A stretch of DNA of 64,000 nucleotides, from positions 107,564 through 171,563 of the forward strand of contig JAMPIE010000001.1 of assembly GCA_023663135.1 (NCBI GenBank). Reading direction: 5' to 3'. The notes beneath the pieces were generated by a model, which did not search any database, was not told the origin of the DNA, and saw only the letters and a program-made list of their open reading frames with translations. This DNA is from Alloprevotella sp. (GTDB lineage: Bacteria; Bacteroidota; Bacteroidia; Bacteroidales; Muribaculaceae). Below are positions 55,001-63,942 of the stretch, in pieces (position 1 is the first letter of the stretch; every line of letters starts with the position of its first letter). Both the position numbers and the translations under genes were made by a program.

Positions 55001-57079
55001 TTATTTATTGTGGCGGGGGGAGTGAAATATGGCCATCATGATATTGTCGGGACCTATCGCTCTGACTGTCTGCTTCAGGGTGGCTATAGGGAGCGTGCCT
55101 GAGCTATAGGCCATCAAGAGGATGGCATTGCCATTGATGAAAAGGGCTGAAAGCTCGGTGGCACGCTCGGGATTGGGTACGGGGATAAGGGTGATGGTCT
55201 CGCCGTAGCTACCCTGAGTCGAGGCCAAGGAGGCCTGGAAGGCAGGGAGGAGGAGCGAGTCGTTGTCGTCGGGGGCACCGATGCCGGTGGGTTGGGCGAT
55301 GATCGAGTCTACTCCAATGGCACTGAGGGAGTTGGCGAGGCTTGTTGTCATCTCGTCGCGACTGTTGCCGCTCACATATATTTGGCGGATATTCGGGCGT
55401 TCCATGATGAGAGTGCGTAGGTGGTTGACGCTCTCTTTGGACCCGTCGGTCTCAATGGTGGTGCTTTCAATGCCGGCCGAGGCGGTGTCCATGGCGTTGA
55501 CCACCTTGCGGCTGCGCAGAGTGAGCCAAAGAGCCAAGGCTGTGGGGCAGGCAATGGCCATGAAGAGGCAAGCTATGATGGCCAAGAGGGCTTTGCGTCT
55601 GCTCGGCTTGATGGCAGTATAGGCTTCGTCGATGATGAAGCCCGGAGTGTCTTGGTTGTAGAGCTGAAGGAAGGCGTTCTCCCGCTCGGAGGTGAGATAG
55701 GCATAGAGTTGGTTGGTGAGCTCGCGGTTGCGCACCACCGAAGCGTATTCCAGCTCGGAGGCGGGAAATTCTGATAGCTTCGAGTCGGCCTGCGACATGA
55801 GGCTGCGCTGGGAGGCGAGAAGGGCCTCGGCGCCCCGGAGCATGCTCTCCACATTGCGGGTTATGGAGCTGCGCATATCGGCGAGGTTGGCTTCGGCTTG
55901 GGTGAGGGTAGGGTTGCCCTCTTTGGCCGAGCGCTCAAGCTCTTTTTTCTGCATGAGCATCTCGTTATAGTCTTTGACCATTGGATAGGCGTCGGAATCA
56001 AATACCGGCAAGAGCTCATCTTTGCGCGAGTTAGAGGCCAGTGTGGCGAGTATCTCGCGATAATAAGCAGCCTCGGCTGTCGACTTGACCATCTCGCTGC
56101 GGGCGGTGGCAGAGCTTTCAATCAAGACGGGGAGCTCGGCATAGAGATTGGGCGTATGTTTCTTATCCTTAAACTTCTTGAGCTCATCCTCGTTTTTAAG
56201 TACGTCGGCATAGACGGCGGCAATGCGGTCGTTTAAGAAGTCAATCTGAGCCTTTGCCGTGGCATGCTTGCGGTCGAGGCGCTTGGCATTGTATTGAGCC
56301 ATGAGGGTGTTGATGATGGCTATCCCGCGCTGCTTGTTGGGGTAGAGTAGCGAGAAGGCCATGGCGTCGGCGAGCTTATCGGGGGTGTCGATGTCAATCT
56401 CGGTCAAGAGATAGTCGGCGGCGCCTTCATAGCTGCCGAGGGTTACCTCTATGGTCTGGGGTAGGCCGGTGTAATGTGCTGTCTTCATGACGCTCACTGG
56501 GCCGAAGGGGGTGGAGAGGGTTACGGGAAGCGAGACCCCCTTTCTCTCGGCGAGGACTCGGCCGAGGAAGCCGCGCTTGATGGCAACATCGGCCTTCTGG
56601 CCGTCAATCTCCACTATGATTTTCATAGCTTTGGTGAGGGTGTCCATCATCTCGGAAGGGGCTTCCACGGCTATGGGAGAGTCAAGGAAGAGCATCTCCT
56701 TTGAGAGACCGTCGCGTAAGATATAGTTGCGATTGAGGCCCAGGGCTTTAGCCGTGCTCATCATCACGTCGTGGCTCGTGACGAGCTGTATCTCGTTATT
56801 GACGCTTGAGGCTCCGAATCCCCCTACAGAGAAGGTCTTCATCATGGTGGCCATAGAGCCGGCTCCGGCCAGGCCGCCGTCGCTGCCCGAGTCCTCGATG
56901 AGCATGGTGGCTTTCACCTCATATTGAGGATACTTGATGATACAGTAGATTGAGGCCAGGGCCATGAAGAGGAGGAATGAGGCCAGATAGACCCACTTGA
57001 GGCGTTTGACGCTGCGGAAAAACCGGCGTAGGTCGAGCGTGTCGTTATAGGTCGGTGATGAGGATGATGAAGTTGACAT
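55001..57079 (-). CDS. Wzz-type chain-length protein with degenerate BY-kinase-like tail
   Basis: The 692-residue protein starts MSTSSSSSPTYNDTLDLRRF and has a first membrane helix near residues 28-47, the Wzz domain, a long periplasmic coiled coil (about 270-470), a conserved second helix near 515-535, and a cytoplasmic tail. Where tyrosine kinases of this family have a Walker A, the tail reads IYVSGNSRDEMTTSLANSLS (residues 567-586), lacking GxGKT, and no Tyr-rich cluster ends it (PRHNK). It should set glycan chain length with Wza and Wzy, but without its own kinase. The ATG at 57079 follows the Wzy-like stop by one base. Confidence 0.88.
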   Translation of the reverse strand: MSTSSSSSPTYNDTLDLRRFFRSVKRLKWVYLASFLLFMALASIYCIIKYPQYEVKATMLIEDSGSDGGLAGAGSMATMMKTFSVGGFGASSVNNEIQLVTSHDVMMSTAKALGLNRNYILRDGLSKEMLFLDSPIAVEAPSEMMDTLTKAMKIIVEIDGQKADVAIKRGFLGRVLAERKGVSLPVTLSTPFGPVSVMKTAHYTGLPQTIEVTLGSYEGAADYLLTEIDIDTPDKLADAMAFSLLYPNKQRGIAIINTLMAQYNAKRLDRKHATAKAQIDFLNDRIAAVYADVLKNEDELKKFKDKKHTPNLYAELPVLIESSATARSEMVKSTAEAAYYREILATLASNSRKDELLPVFDSDAYPMVKDYNEMLMQKKELERSAKEGNPTLTQAEANLADMRSSITRNVESMLRGAEALLASQRSLMSQADSKLSEFPASELEYASVVRNRELTNQLYAYLTSERENAFLQLYNQDTPGFIIDEAYTAIKPSRRKALLAIIACLFMAIACPTALALWLTLRSRKVVNAMDTASAGIESTTIETDGSKESVNHLRTLIMERPNIRQIYVSGNSRDEMTTSLANSLSAIGVDSIIAQPTGIGAPDDNDSLLLPAFQASLASTQGSYGETITLIPVPNPERATELSALFINGNAILLMAYSSGTLPIATLKQTVRAIGPDNIMMAIFHSPRHNK

Positions 57080-57080
57080 T

Positions 57081-58346
57081 TTATGATATGGAGATTGACT
57101 GTTCATGAATGGATGAGCGGAGGGTTTGGCGGGCTTCCATGGCGCGCCCGGCAATGATGCCCAAAAGGAGCATGGCGGTGACTCCACCTGAATTGACCAT
57201 GGCCGTGCCGCTGGTACTCTCGACCATAACAAAGGCCACACACATCATGGCTGTGGCATAGACATATCGAGCTTTGAGGCCATAGAGCTTGGTGAGATTG
57301 CCCAAAAGCCTTATGATGTAGACCCACAGCCAGATGAAGAGCACCAGCCCTACGACGCCAAATTGAGCCAGCGAGGGATAGAAGGCATCGCAGATGAAGT
57401 CGTGCATGGTGTAGGACAGACCCCATACCTTGTCAATGCCATACTCGGCATAGACGCCTGAATAGGGCTCGGCAGAGCGGAAAGAGGCAAAGGAGGCCAG
57501 GCCTGTCCCGAAGGGGAAATGGTCGATGAATATGAGTAGGGCTGTGGCGTAAAGCACCGGTCGTGCAAACGATTCAATGGTCTCGGGGTCGAAGGTGGTG
57601 GCACCGCTATTGCCCACAAGAAAGTAATAGTTGATTTTCTTCCACGCCACTAAGATCACCAAAGCTGTCAGTCCCGTCATCAATGCTATCTGCTTGGGTG
57701 TGATGTGACGGAGCATCCCCGGACGGTAGAGAGTAAGGAAAAACCATAGCAAGACATACTCGCCATAAAATTTAGATCGGGTGCAGAGTAATCCGCATGT
57801 TGCCATGACCAACACCACGGCCTTGGCCGTGGCCGGCAGGTGACCTCGGCTGTCGATGGAGCAATAGAGATAGGCCAGAGCCGAGAGGATGATGAAGATG
57901 CCGCCATAAGATATATGCTGGATGTAGATGCGCATCACCCATATGGGGCAGAGAAGCAAGATGGTGCACACCACGCAGTTTATCACGGCTATGGCCTTGA
58001 TGATGGATCGGTCGGCTTGCGTGAAGCTCGGTCTGATTGCCATCATGACGGTGAATGCTATGAAGGGCTTGCTCTCGATAAGGATGTCAATGGTGATGGC
58101 CATCTTGGTGTTGTAGTGCACCACGGTCATGGAATAGACAGCATAGAAGCCCATGATGGCCAGGATGATCCAGAGCAAACGGTAACGCCGCCATGCGCCC
58201 CGGTTGAGGATGGAGTCAATGACAGCCAGAGAGAGTAGCCCGACGGCCACTATCTCGTCGATATAGTTGACAAATTGCATCGACGGCACCAGGAGGGCCA
58301 TCGCTACGATGAAGATCCATGCGGCTATCCGTTCGATGCGAAACAT
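57081..58346 (-). CDS. Wzy-like O-antigen polymerase/ligase family membrane protein
   Basis: The 421-residue protein has about ten to twelve membrane segments and a longer periplasmic loop (about residues 265-325, with FGTGLASFASFRSAEPYSGV) preceding a helix pair, as in O-antigen ligase/polymerase proteins. It should join repeat units at the periplasmic side. Its place between Wza (31 bases before it) and Wzz-like (1 base after it) supports the polymerase role over ligase. Sequence similarity in this family is low, so the assignment rests on topology and context. Confidence 0.82.
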   Translation of the reverse strand: MFRIERIAAWIFIVAMALLVPSMQFVNYIDEIVAVGLLSLAVIDSILNRGAWRRYRLLWIILAIMGFYAVYSMTVVHYNTKMAITIDILIESKPFIAFTVMMAIRPSFTQADRSIIKAIAVINCVVCTILLLCPIWVMRIYIQHISYGGIFIILSALAYLYCSIDSRGHLPATAKAVVLVMATCGLLCTRSKFYGEYVLLWFFLTLYRPGMLRHITPKQIALMTGLTALVILVAWKKINYYFLVGNSGATTFDPETIESFARPVLYATALLIFIDHFPFGTGLASFASFRSAEPYSGVYAEYGIDKVWGLSYTMHDFICDAFYPSLAQFGVVGLVLFIWLWVYIIRLLGNLTKLYGLKARYVYATAMMCVAFVMVESTSGTAMVNSGGVTAMLLLGIIAGRAMEARQTLRSSIHEQSISIS

Positions 58347-58377
58347 TTTTGTCTTTCTTTTCTTGGAGAGGGGCTTG

Positions 58378-59190
58378 TCAGCGTGAAAGGGCTATTATCA
58401 GCGAGGTGACTACCGAGAGGCCTGAGACGATGGCCGACACCACGGAGAGCTTATAGGCGTTGTTGGTGTTGTATTTGGAGTTGGCCTGAATGATGTCGTT
58501 GGGCACCACATAGACCACGTCGTTTTGCCTCAGGTAATAGAAGGGCGACTCGGTGATGGAGGCATCGCGGAGGTTGAGGCGTTGGTAGACCTTCTTGCCG
58601 TCGGTCTCGCGGATGACGAGCACATTGTCGCGGCGTCCATATTCTGTCATGTCTCCGGCTTGACCGAGGGCGTCAAGGACGGTGATACGGCCATTCTTGA
58701 CGGGGATGCGCTGGGGTGTGTCCACTTCGCCTATGACTGTCACGGCAAAGTTGACCAAAGAGACGCGCACCACCGGGTCGACCACCTTCTCCGATATCCT
58801 CTCGGTGAGATAGGCTGTCAGCTCCATGGTGGTCATCCCCTTGACATGTATCTTGCCAAGGATGGGGAAGTTGATGTCGCCCAAGGCGTTGACTATGTAG
58901 GTCTGTTGCTGCGTGGCGGTCTGAGCCATGGCGGCTTGCTCGCTGGTGGCGGGGTTGATCAGCGGGAGGTTATAGTCGGCGGTGGCTTTGGGGTTGACCG
59001 AGTTGACCGTGATGAGCAGCTCGTCATCGGGTTCAATCTTGAGCTGGTAGTCCTGGATGTCGCCGAGGATGCCTTGCCCGACATCTGAGGTATTGTCAAA
59101 GTAGGGGAGGTCGCGCGTGGTGGAGCATCCCGATGCCACGGCGAGGAAGGCCAGGAGGGAGAGAGCTGATATGAAGGAGCGTATTGACAT
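58378..59190 (-). CDS. Polysaccharide export outer-membrane lipoprotein (Wza-like)
   Basis: The 270-residue protein has a lipoprotein signal (FISALSLLAFLAVASGC, lipid Cys near residue 22) and the polysaccharide-export domain (YQLKIEPDDELLITVNSVNP) followed by an SLBB-type part (VTVIGEVDTPQRIPVKNGRI). A C-terminal hydrophobic helix (SAIVSGLSVVTSLIIALSR) would span the outer membrane, as in Wza. The frame extends to 59307, but the signal sequence begins at the ATG at 59190. It follows a GT2 by 94 bases and heads the Wza-Wzy-Wzz group. Confidence 0.93.
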   Translation of the reverse strand: MSIRSFISALSLLAFLAVASGCSTTRDLPYFDNTSDVGQGILGDIQDYQLKIEPDDELLITVNSVNPKATADYNLPLINPATSEQAAMAQTATQQQTYIVNALGDINFPILGKIHVKGMTTMELTAYLTERISEKVVDPVVRVSLVNFAVTVIGEVDTPQRIPVKNGRITVLDALGQAGDMTEYGRRDNVLVIRETDGKKVYQRLNLRDASITESPFYYLRQNDVVYVVPNDIIQANSKYNTNNAYKLSVVSAIVSGLSVVTSLIIALSR

Positions 59191-59284
59191 ATGTGACGGT
59201 CTTTGGCAGATGTGATTTTGCAGGATGGGCCGATGGAGAGTTGTAGGCCGTGTTGCTTTAATGTTTAACGTTGATTTTGCTCTA

Positions 59285-60244
59285 TTATTGCATAAGCAGG
59301 CGTTCAAAAATGCGTCTTCCCACTAAAAAAGTGGCAATGATGGCGGCTTTGTTCTTGGCTCTGACTCGACGGTCGGCCAGGCAGCCGCCTCTCAGCTTTG
59401 TTATCTGATACCAACATCTATTGGCTATCATCTTGGCATCCGGGCTTTTGAGTCTGTTGCGGCATATCAATCTGAGGATGTTGAAGCATGCGCTCAGCTC
59501 CCTGGAGCGAGCGGCTCTGACCAGGGTTGCGTCGCCCATAATCTCCATGCGCATATAGAGACTGAGGGTTACATTGAGCACGTCGGCTCGGCTAAGGGTG
59601 AAGCGGTGGAGATAGCTTGAGGGGTGTTGACGGTAGAGGTAGATGGCCTTTGGGGTATAGGCCACGGCGTTGGCTCTGAGGATTGTATGGTCAATGATGT
59701 CAAGGTCTTCATAACCGATGCCGGGGGTGAAGCGTAGATTGCTCCATATCTTGGCTCGATAGAGCTTGCCGCATGCTGAATTGTCAAGCGGCTTCTCTTG
59801 GTAGAGGATTGAGGCGAGGGCTTCTTCGGGGGTGAAGATGATGCTCTTGCCCCTTGAGCCAGAGGTGGGTGGAGGGGTTGAGGTGAATGTGACGGTGTGG
59901 GCGGCCACAATGTCGGCTCCGGTAGCTGTTTCGATGGCCATTAGCTCGCTTAGAAATGAGGGGCTGACCATGTCGTCGGCATCAATAAAGGTGATAAACT
60001 CCCCTCGGACGCTATCGAGCCCGGCGTTGCGCGCCGCGGAGAGGCCGCGGTTGGGCTGGTGGATGACGCGGATGCGGCTGTCGCTGAGAGCGGCTTTGTT
60101 GGCTATGGCGCGGGTGGTGTCGGTCGACCCGTCATCAACGATGATGAGCTCCCAGTCGGCAAGGTCTTGCGCTTTGACCGAAGAGATGCAGTCGGTAAGA
60201 AACGACTCGCTGTTGTAGGCCGGGACGATGATTGAAACCTTCAT
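59285..60244 (-). CDS. Glycosyltransferase family 2
   Basis: The 319-residue protein starts MKVSIIVPAYNSESFLTDCI, with LIIVDDGSTDTTRAIA, RGLSAARNAGLDSVRGEFIT and the donor-binding FIDADDMVSP, and GIGYEDLDIIDHTI with its catalytic acidic residues. It transfers one sugar to a growing glycan, likely that exported by the adjacent Wza. Its ATG overlaps the GH2-like gene stop by four bases. C-terminal residues are rich in Arg and Lys, suggesting membrane association. Confidence 0.93.
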   Translation of the reverse strand: MKVSIIVPAYNSESFLTDCISSVKAQDLADWELIIVDDGSTDTTRAIANKAALSDSRIRVIHQPNRGLSAARNAGLDSVRGEFITFIDADDMVSPSFLSELMAIETATGADIVAAHTVTFTSTPPPTSGSRGKSIIFTPEEALASILYQEKPLDNSACGKLYRAKIWSNLRFTPGIGYEDLDIIDHTILRANAVAYTPKAIYLYRQHPSSYLHRFTLSRADVLNVTLSLYMRMEIMGDATLVRAARSRELSACFNILRLICRNRLKSPDAKMIANRCWYQITKLRGGCLADRRVRAKNKAAIIATFLVGRRIFERLLMQ

Positions 60245-62292
60245 TTGCGCGCAAATGGGATGGCTGATAGGCGGAAGGAGGGCCCGTTGAGGCTGACTGC
60301 GGCGCTATGACGGTCGAGGGCTATCTCGCCGGGGGTGTCAAAGGTCAGCTTGAGGGCGTGGGGGCCGGAGGAGGGGAGGAGGGTGAGATGGCGAGTGGCT
60401 GAATGGGTTTCGCGTCGTGTGGTTTTGGATGGGGCGGGATCGTGATAGAGGGCAATGCGATGGGTGGCAGTGGCGCTTGCCGGTGCGTTGCCGGGGCCTC
60501 GCCCAAGGTAGATCCTATCGGCCGGGGCGGGGAAGGTGAGGGCGGCTCCGGGTGTGGCATCTCTGATGGTGATGTCAATGTCGCCGCTGTCGGTGATGGA
60601 ATAGGCGATGGTGGCCTTCCCTACGGCCATGTCGTTGGAGGGGTTGACAATCTCAATGGATGCCACGGCGCTGCGTCGTGGGCTGTCATAGGTTATGGAG
60701 GTGGCATTGGCCTTCATGGGGATGCCATCGAGGCTTATACCGCAGGGCCGGCTGAGCAACTCGTTGCCGTTGATCTTGATGGAGGCGGGCAGGCCTGTGG
60801 CTGAGGGGAGGGTAAAGGATGATTTGCCGCCGCGCCATTCGGCCCCTTTATGCTTGAGTTTACGCTCGTTGGCCGGGGTGAGACGTTCAGGCGCGCCAAT
60901 GATAAACTGTCTCATTCCTGTGGGCTCCCCCTCGATGGCTCCGGCCATGGGGCGCAGGGGGCGCCATGTGACGTTGAGATAGGCCTCGGGCATATCGTCG
61001 GGGAGGATGGAGCCTTGGGCCGGGAGTGGTGGGAAGAGGGTTATGGCTACGGGTGTGCGTGGATCGCCCGGGATTACTACTCCATCGCTTGAGGTGAGTT
61101 TCCGCCCGTCGGGTGTAATGAATTCATAGTCAAGGGTGAAGTCGCTTAGGCGAGCAAATGGCGAGCGGGTGGTGGCGGTGATGGTGAGGGTGGCTGTGTC
61201 GGTCAGCTCGGTGGCCACGCGGATATATCGGTCGGCCATCTTCTCCAGGCCACCGGGCTGCTGGGGACGCTCGGCGTCGGCTGGGTCGGCAGCAAAGAGG
61301 GTCATGGGGTCGAGGGAGCCGTCGGCGTAGCAGAGTATGCCTCCGTCGGCGCAGTAGTTGCGCCAGTCGGTGTCGGGGTCGATGCCGGGGGGAGCAATGA
61401 CGGCGTTGGCTCCGGCGGCGCGGAGGTCTCTGACAAGGGCAATGCGTGCGTCGGGGGATGCGGGAAGGGAGTCGAGGGCGGCGAGAGCCAGTGGGGCCAT
61501 GACGGTGCCGTTGAGCTCAGGGCCGTGGCTCTTGTCGGCGCGATAGTTGGCAAATCGCAGTGGGGAACCGACGGTCATGAGGTGCTTGCCGGTGCGATCG
61601 TCGCGCAATATGATTGCGAGCATGTAGCGGTAGGGGTCGTCTGTGCTCCAGGGGCGTATGTTTGGGATGCGGGCTTTGAAGCGAATGTGGGGTGAGGCGT
61701 CGGTGCGCCCGGCGGCCACTTGATGGCGACCGGCGTCAAAGAGCATATACTCAATAGCTATGGAGGGGTCGGTCTTCTTGATGCCGCCGAGGTGGATATC
61801 CACCTCAAAGAGCCCTTTGGACAGGTCGGCAGAGTCGAGAGAGGAGGAGATGTGGTAGGAGTCTACGTAGACGCGTGTAGGGGTGGCGTAGGCATACACT
61901 CTCCGGGGCATCTTGCCGAGCCCTTTGAGCGTCACCGAATGGCCGGGCTTGGCCAGAGAGGTCACATCCCATCGCAGGGGTCTGAACCCCTTGCCGGGCA
62001 GGTGGCCATTGATGGTCAGAGAGGGGAGGGCGAAGGTGTCGGAGGGGTAGCCAACGCCCACGACGATGCGCTTCCCAGCCCATTCGGCGGGGATGGGGAG
62101 GGAGGCCGAGTCGGTTGCGCGCTCTATGGCTCGGTAGAAGGGGGATCGATCATATCTCATGGCTGCCATGTCGGGGAAATGATCCTCGGCATAGGGCACG
62201 ATGAGCCCCTCGCGGTCAAATGCGGCAGCGGCGGCCACCGTCAGGGCGGCCGTCGCTGCGAGCAGTGTCTTATGCAGATTGATTAGGGTCAT
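60241..62292 (-). CDS. GH2 beta-galactosidase-like secreted protein lacking the catalytic barrel
   Basis: The 683-residue protein has a signal peptide (TLLAATAALTVAAAAAF), then a GH2-like jelly roll (25-135, LTINGHLPGKGFRPLRWDVT), an Ig domain (140-255, with IRPWSTDDPYRYMLAIILRD), a very short remnant of the TIM barrel (about 263-335: IALVRDLRAAGANAVIAPPG and YCADGGILCYADGS), and C-terminal beta domains with RIYLGRGPGN resembling the LacZ GRGPxE site. The barrel stops before the strands that carry the acid/base and nucleophile Glu. It cannot be a normal glycosidase; glycan binding is likely. It is coupled by four-base overlaps to the sulfatase and GT2. Confidence 0.7.
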   Translation of the reverse strand: MTLINLHKTLLAATAALTVAAAAAFDREGLIVPYAEDHFPDMAAMRYDRSPFYRAIERATDSASLPIPAEWAGKRIVVGVGYPSDTFALPSLTINGHLPGKGFRPLRWDVTSLAKPGHSVTLKGLGKMPRRVYAYATPTRVYVDSYHISSSLDSADLSKGLFEVDIHLGGIKKTDPSIAIEYMLFDAGRHQVAAGRTDASPHIRFKARIPNIRPWSTDDPYRYMLAIILRDDRTGKHLMTVGSPLRFANYRADKSHGPELNGTVMAPLALAALDSLPASPDARIALVRDLRAAGANAVIAPPGIDPDTDWRNYCADGGILCYADGSLDPMTLFAADPADAERPQQPGGLEKMADRYIRVATELTDTATLTITATTRSPFARLSDFTLDYEFITPDGRKLTSSDGVVIPGDPRTPVAITLFPPLPAQGSILPDDMPEAYLNVTWRPLRPMAGAIEGEPTGMRQFIIGAPERLTPANERKLKHKGAEWRGGKSSFTLPSATGLPASIKINGNELLSRPCGISLDGIPMKANATSITYDSPRRSAVASIEIVNPSNDMAVGKATIAYSITDSGDIDITIRDATPGAALTFPAPADRIYLGRGPGNAPASATATHRIALYHDPAPSKTTRRETHSATRHLTLLPSSGPHALKLTFDTPGEIALDRHSAAVSLNGPSFRLSAIPFARK

Positions 62293-63869
62293 TCAATGGG
62301 AAATTGGTGGCGGATGGGGTCGTCATACTGCTCCTGGAGCTCTTTGAGGCGGTCCATAAGCTGCTTGGTGACTTCTTCATAGCCGGGCTGGCCATAGAGG
62401 TTGTGGAGCTCGTTGGGGTCAGTGGTCAGGTCATAGAGCTCCCATTTGTCTATGTCGTTGTAGAAGTGCATCAGGGCATAGCGGTCGGTGCGGACGCCGT
62501 AGTGGCGCTTGACGGCGTGCTCGGCGGGATATTCATGATAGTGATAATAGATGGCGTCGCGCCAGTCGGCGGGGTGCTCTCCCTTGAGGAGGGGGAGGAG
62601 CGAGACGCCCTGGATGTCTTCGGGAATCTCCACTCCGGCTATCTCCATGAAGGTCGGGGCGTAGTCGATGTTCTGTACCATTTCGTCGATGTCGCCGCGG
62701 GCATCCATCCCTTTGGGCAGGAGCATCACGAGGGGGGTGTTGAGACTCTCTTCATACATAAAGCGCTTGTCAAACCATCCGTGTTCGCCCATGTAGAAGC
62801 CCTGGTCGGAGGTGTAGACCACCAGTGTGTTGTCGAGCAGGTCGTGCTCTTTGAGATAGTCAAGTACGCGACCCACGTTGTCGTCGAGGCTCTTGACCAC
62901 CTTGGCGTAGTCGCGCATATAACGCTGATATTTCCATTCGGCCAGCTCCTTGCCCTGAAGGTTGCGCGAGAAGAAATCGTCGCGAATGGGCTGATAGAAG
63001 GCCTCGAAGCGAGCACGCTGGGCTGAGTCCATGCGCCCTACATAAGCTAAATATGTCTGCTTGAGGCGAGAGGTGGAGTCGGGATGGTCCATCTTCAGGT
63101 CATAGATGAGGTCCATGTCATGGGCCGAAGAGATGCGCATCTCGGCGGCCTCGGCGGCTGGGCGGCCTGCATAGTCGTCATAGAATGTCTCGGGCAGGGG
63201 GAATGTCACATCCTCATAGAGCTCAAGGTCGGCTGTGTCGGGGAGCCAGTTGCGGTGGATGGCTTTATGATGGATTACCAGGGCAAAGGGCTTGGAGGGG
63301 TCGTGGACTGAGTCGAGCCAGTGGAGGCTCTTGTCGGTGATCATGTGGGTGAGATATCCGGGCTCCACTACGGTGTCGCCCGTCTGCTTGATGAAGCGGG
63401 GGTTCCAGTAGTCGCCTTGTCCGGGCACTATTTCCCAGTAGTTGAAGCCCTGAGGAAGTGTCTCCAGATGCCATTTGCCTACGAGGGCTGTCTCATATCC
63501 GGCCTCCTGGAGATATTTGGGCCAGGTGGGCTGGGAGGCGTCAAAGACCGAGGTCTCGTTTGACACAAAGCCGTTGGCATGGGAGTGTTTGCCGGTGAGC
63601 ATGCATGCTCGTGATGGGCCTGAGAGGGAGTTGGCCACGAAGGAGTTGCGGAATTTCACTCCGTCGGCGGCAATGCGGTCAAGGTTGGGCGTAGAGATAT
63701 AGCGTGTGTCATAGGCACTCATCATCTGGGCCGTGTGGTCGTCGGTCATGATGTAGACTATGTTCATCGGCTTTTTGGCGTCGTCGGCGGCCTTGGCGGC
63801 GGTGCATGAGGCCACAGCGGCAGATGCTGCTGCTATGCCGGCGAGGTAAAGGGCTGAGGTTTTGTTCAT
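62289..63869 (-). CDS. Sulfatase (S1 family), serine-type
   Basis: The 526-residue protein has a lipoprotein-like signal (LAGIAAASAAVASC, Cys 22) and a full sulfatase domain: metal-binding MTDDHTAQMM near 41, and the formylglycine motif SGPSRACMLTGKHSHANG with the modified Ser at 83. That Ser type needs an anSME maturase, usual in Bacteroides. The C-terminal half (WELYDLTTDPNELHNLYGQP) is standard. Resemblance to S1_11 N-acetylglucosamine-6-sulfatases is a guess. It is the first gene of the run and has a promoter motif 32 bases upstream; the ATG at 63869 begins the signal. Confidence 0.93.
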   Translation of the reverse strand: MNKTSALYLAGIAAASAAVASCTAAKAADDAKKPMNIVYIMTDDHTAQMMSAYDTRYISTPNLDRIAADGVKFRNSFVANSLSGPSRACMLTGKHSHANGFVSNETSVFDASQPTWPKYLQEAGYETALVGKWHLETLPQGFNYWEIVPGQGDYWNPRFIKQTGDTVVEPGYLTHMITDKSLHWLDSVHDPSKPFALVIHHKAIHRNWLPDTADLELYEDVTFPLPETFYDDYAGRPAAEAAEMRISSAHDMDLIYDLKMDHPDSTSRLKQTYLAYVGRMDSAQRARFEAFYQPIRDDFFSRNLQGKELAEWKYQRYMRDYAKVVKSLDDNVGRVLDYLKEHDLLDNTLVVYTSDQGFYMGEHGWFDKRFMYEESLNTPLVMLLPKGMDARGDIDEMVQNIDYAPTFMEIAGVEIPEDIQGVSLLPLLKGEHPADWRDAIYYHYHEYPAEHAVKRHYGVRTDRYALMHFYNDIDKWELYDLTTDPNELHNLYGQPGYEEVTKQLMDRLKELQEQYDDPIRHQFPIE

Positions 63870-63900
63870 GAAAAAGTGGGTAAGGATAGATTGGAGATTA

Positions 63901-63908
63901 CAAAGGTA
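63901..63908 (-). promoter_or_regulatory. Promoter -7 motif TACCTTTG for the sulfatase-GH2-like-GT2 operon
   Basis: The minus strand reads TACCTTTG, a match to TAnnTTTG, 32 bases before the sulfatase ATG. A TTG lies 21 bases further upstream, close to the ideal 19. Confidence 0.55.
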
Positions 63909-63942
63909 AGAAAAAATCTCGCTGTTTGTCAAATATGAGGCT

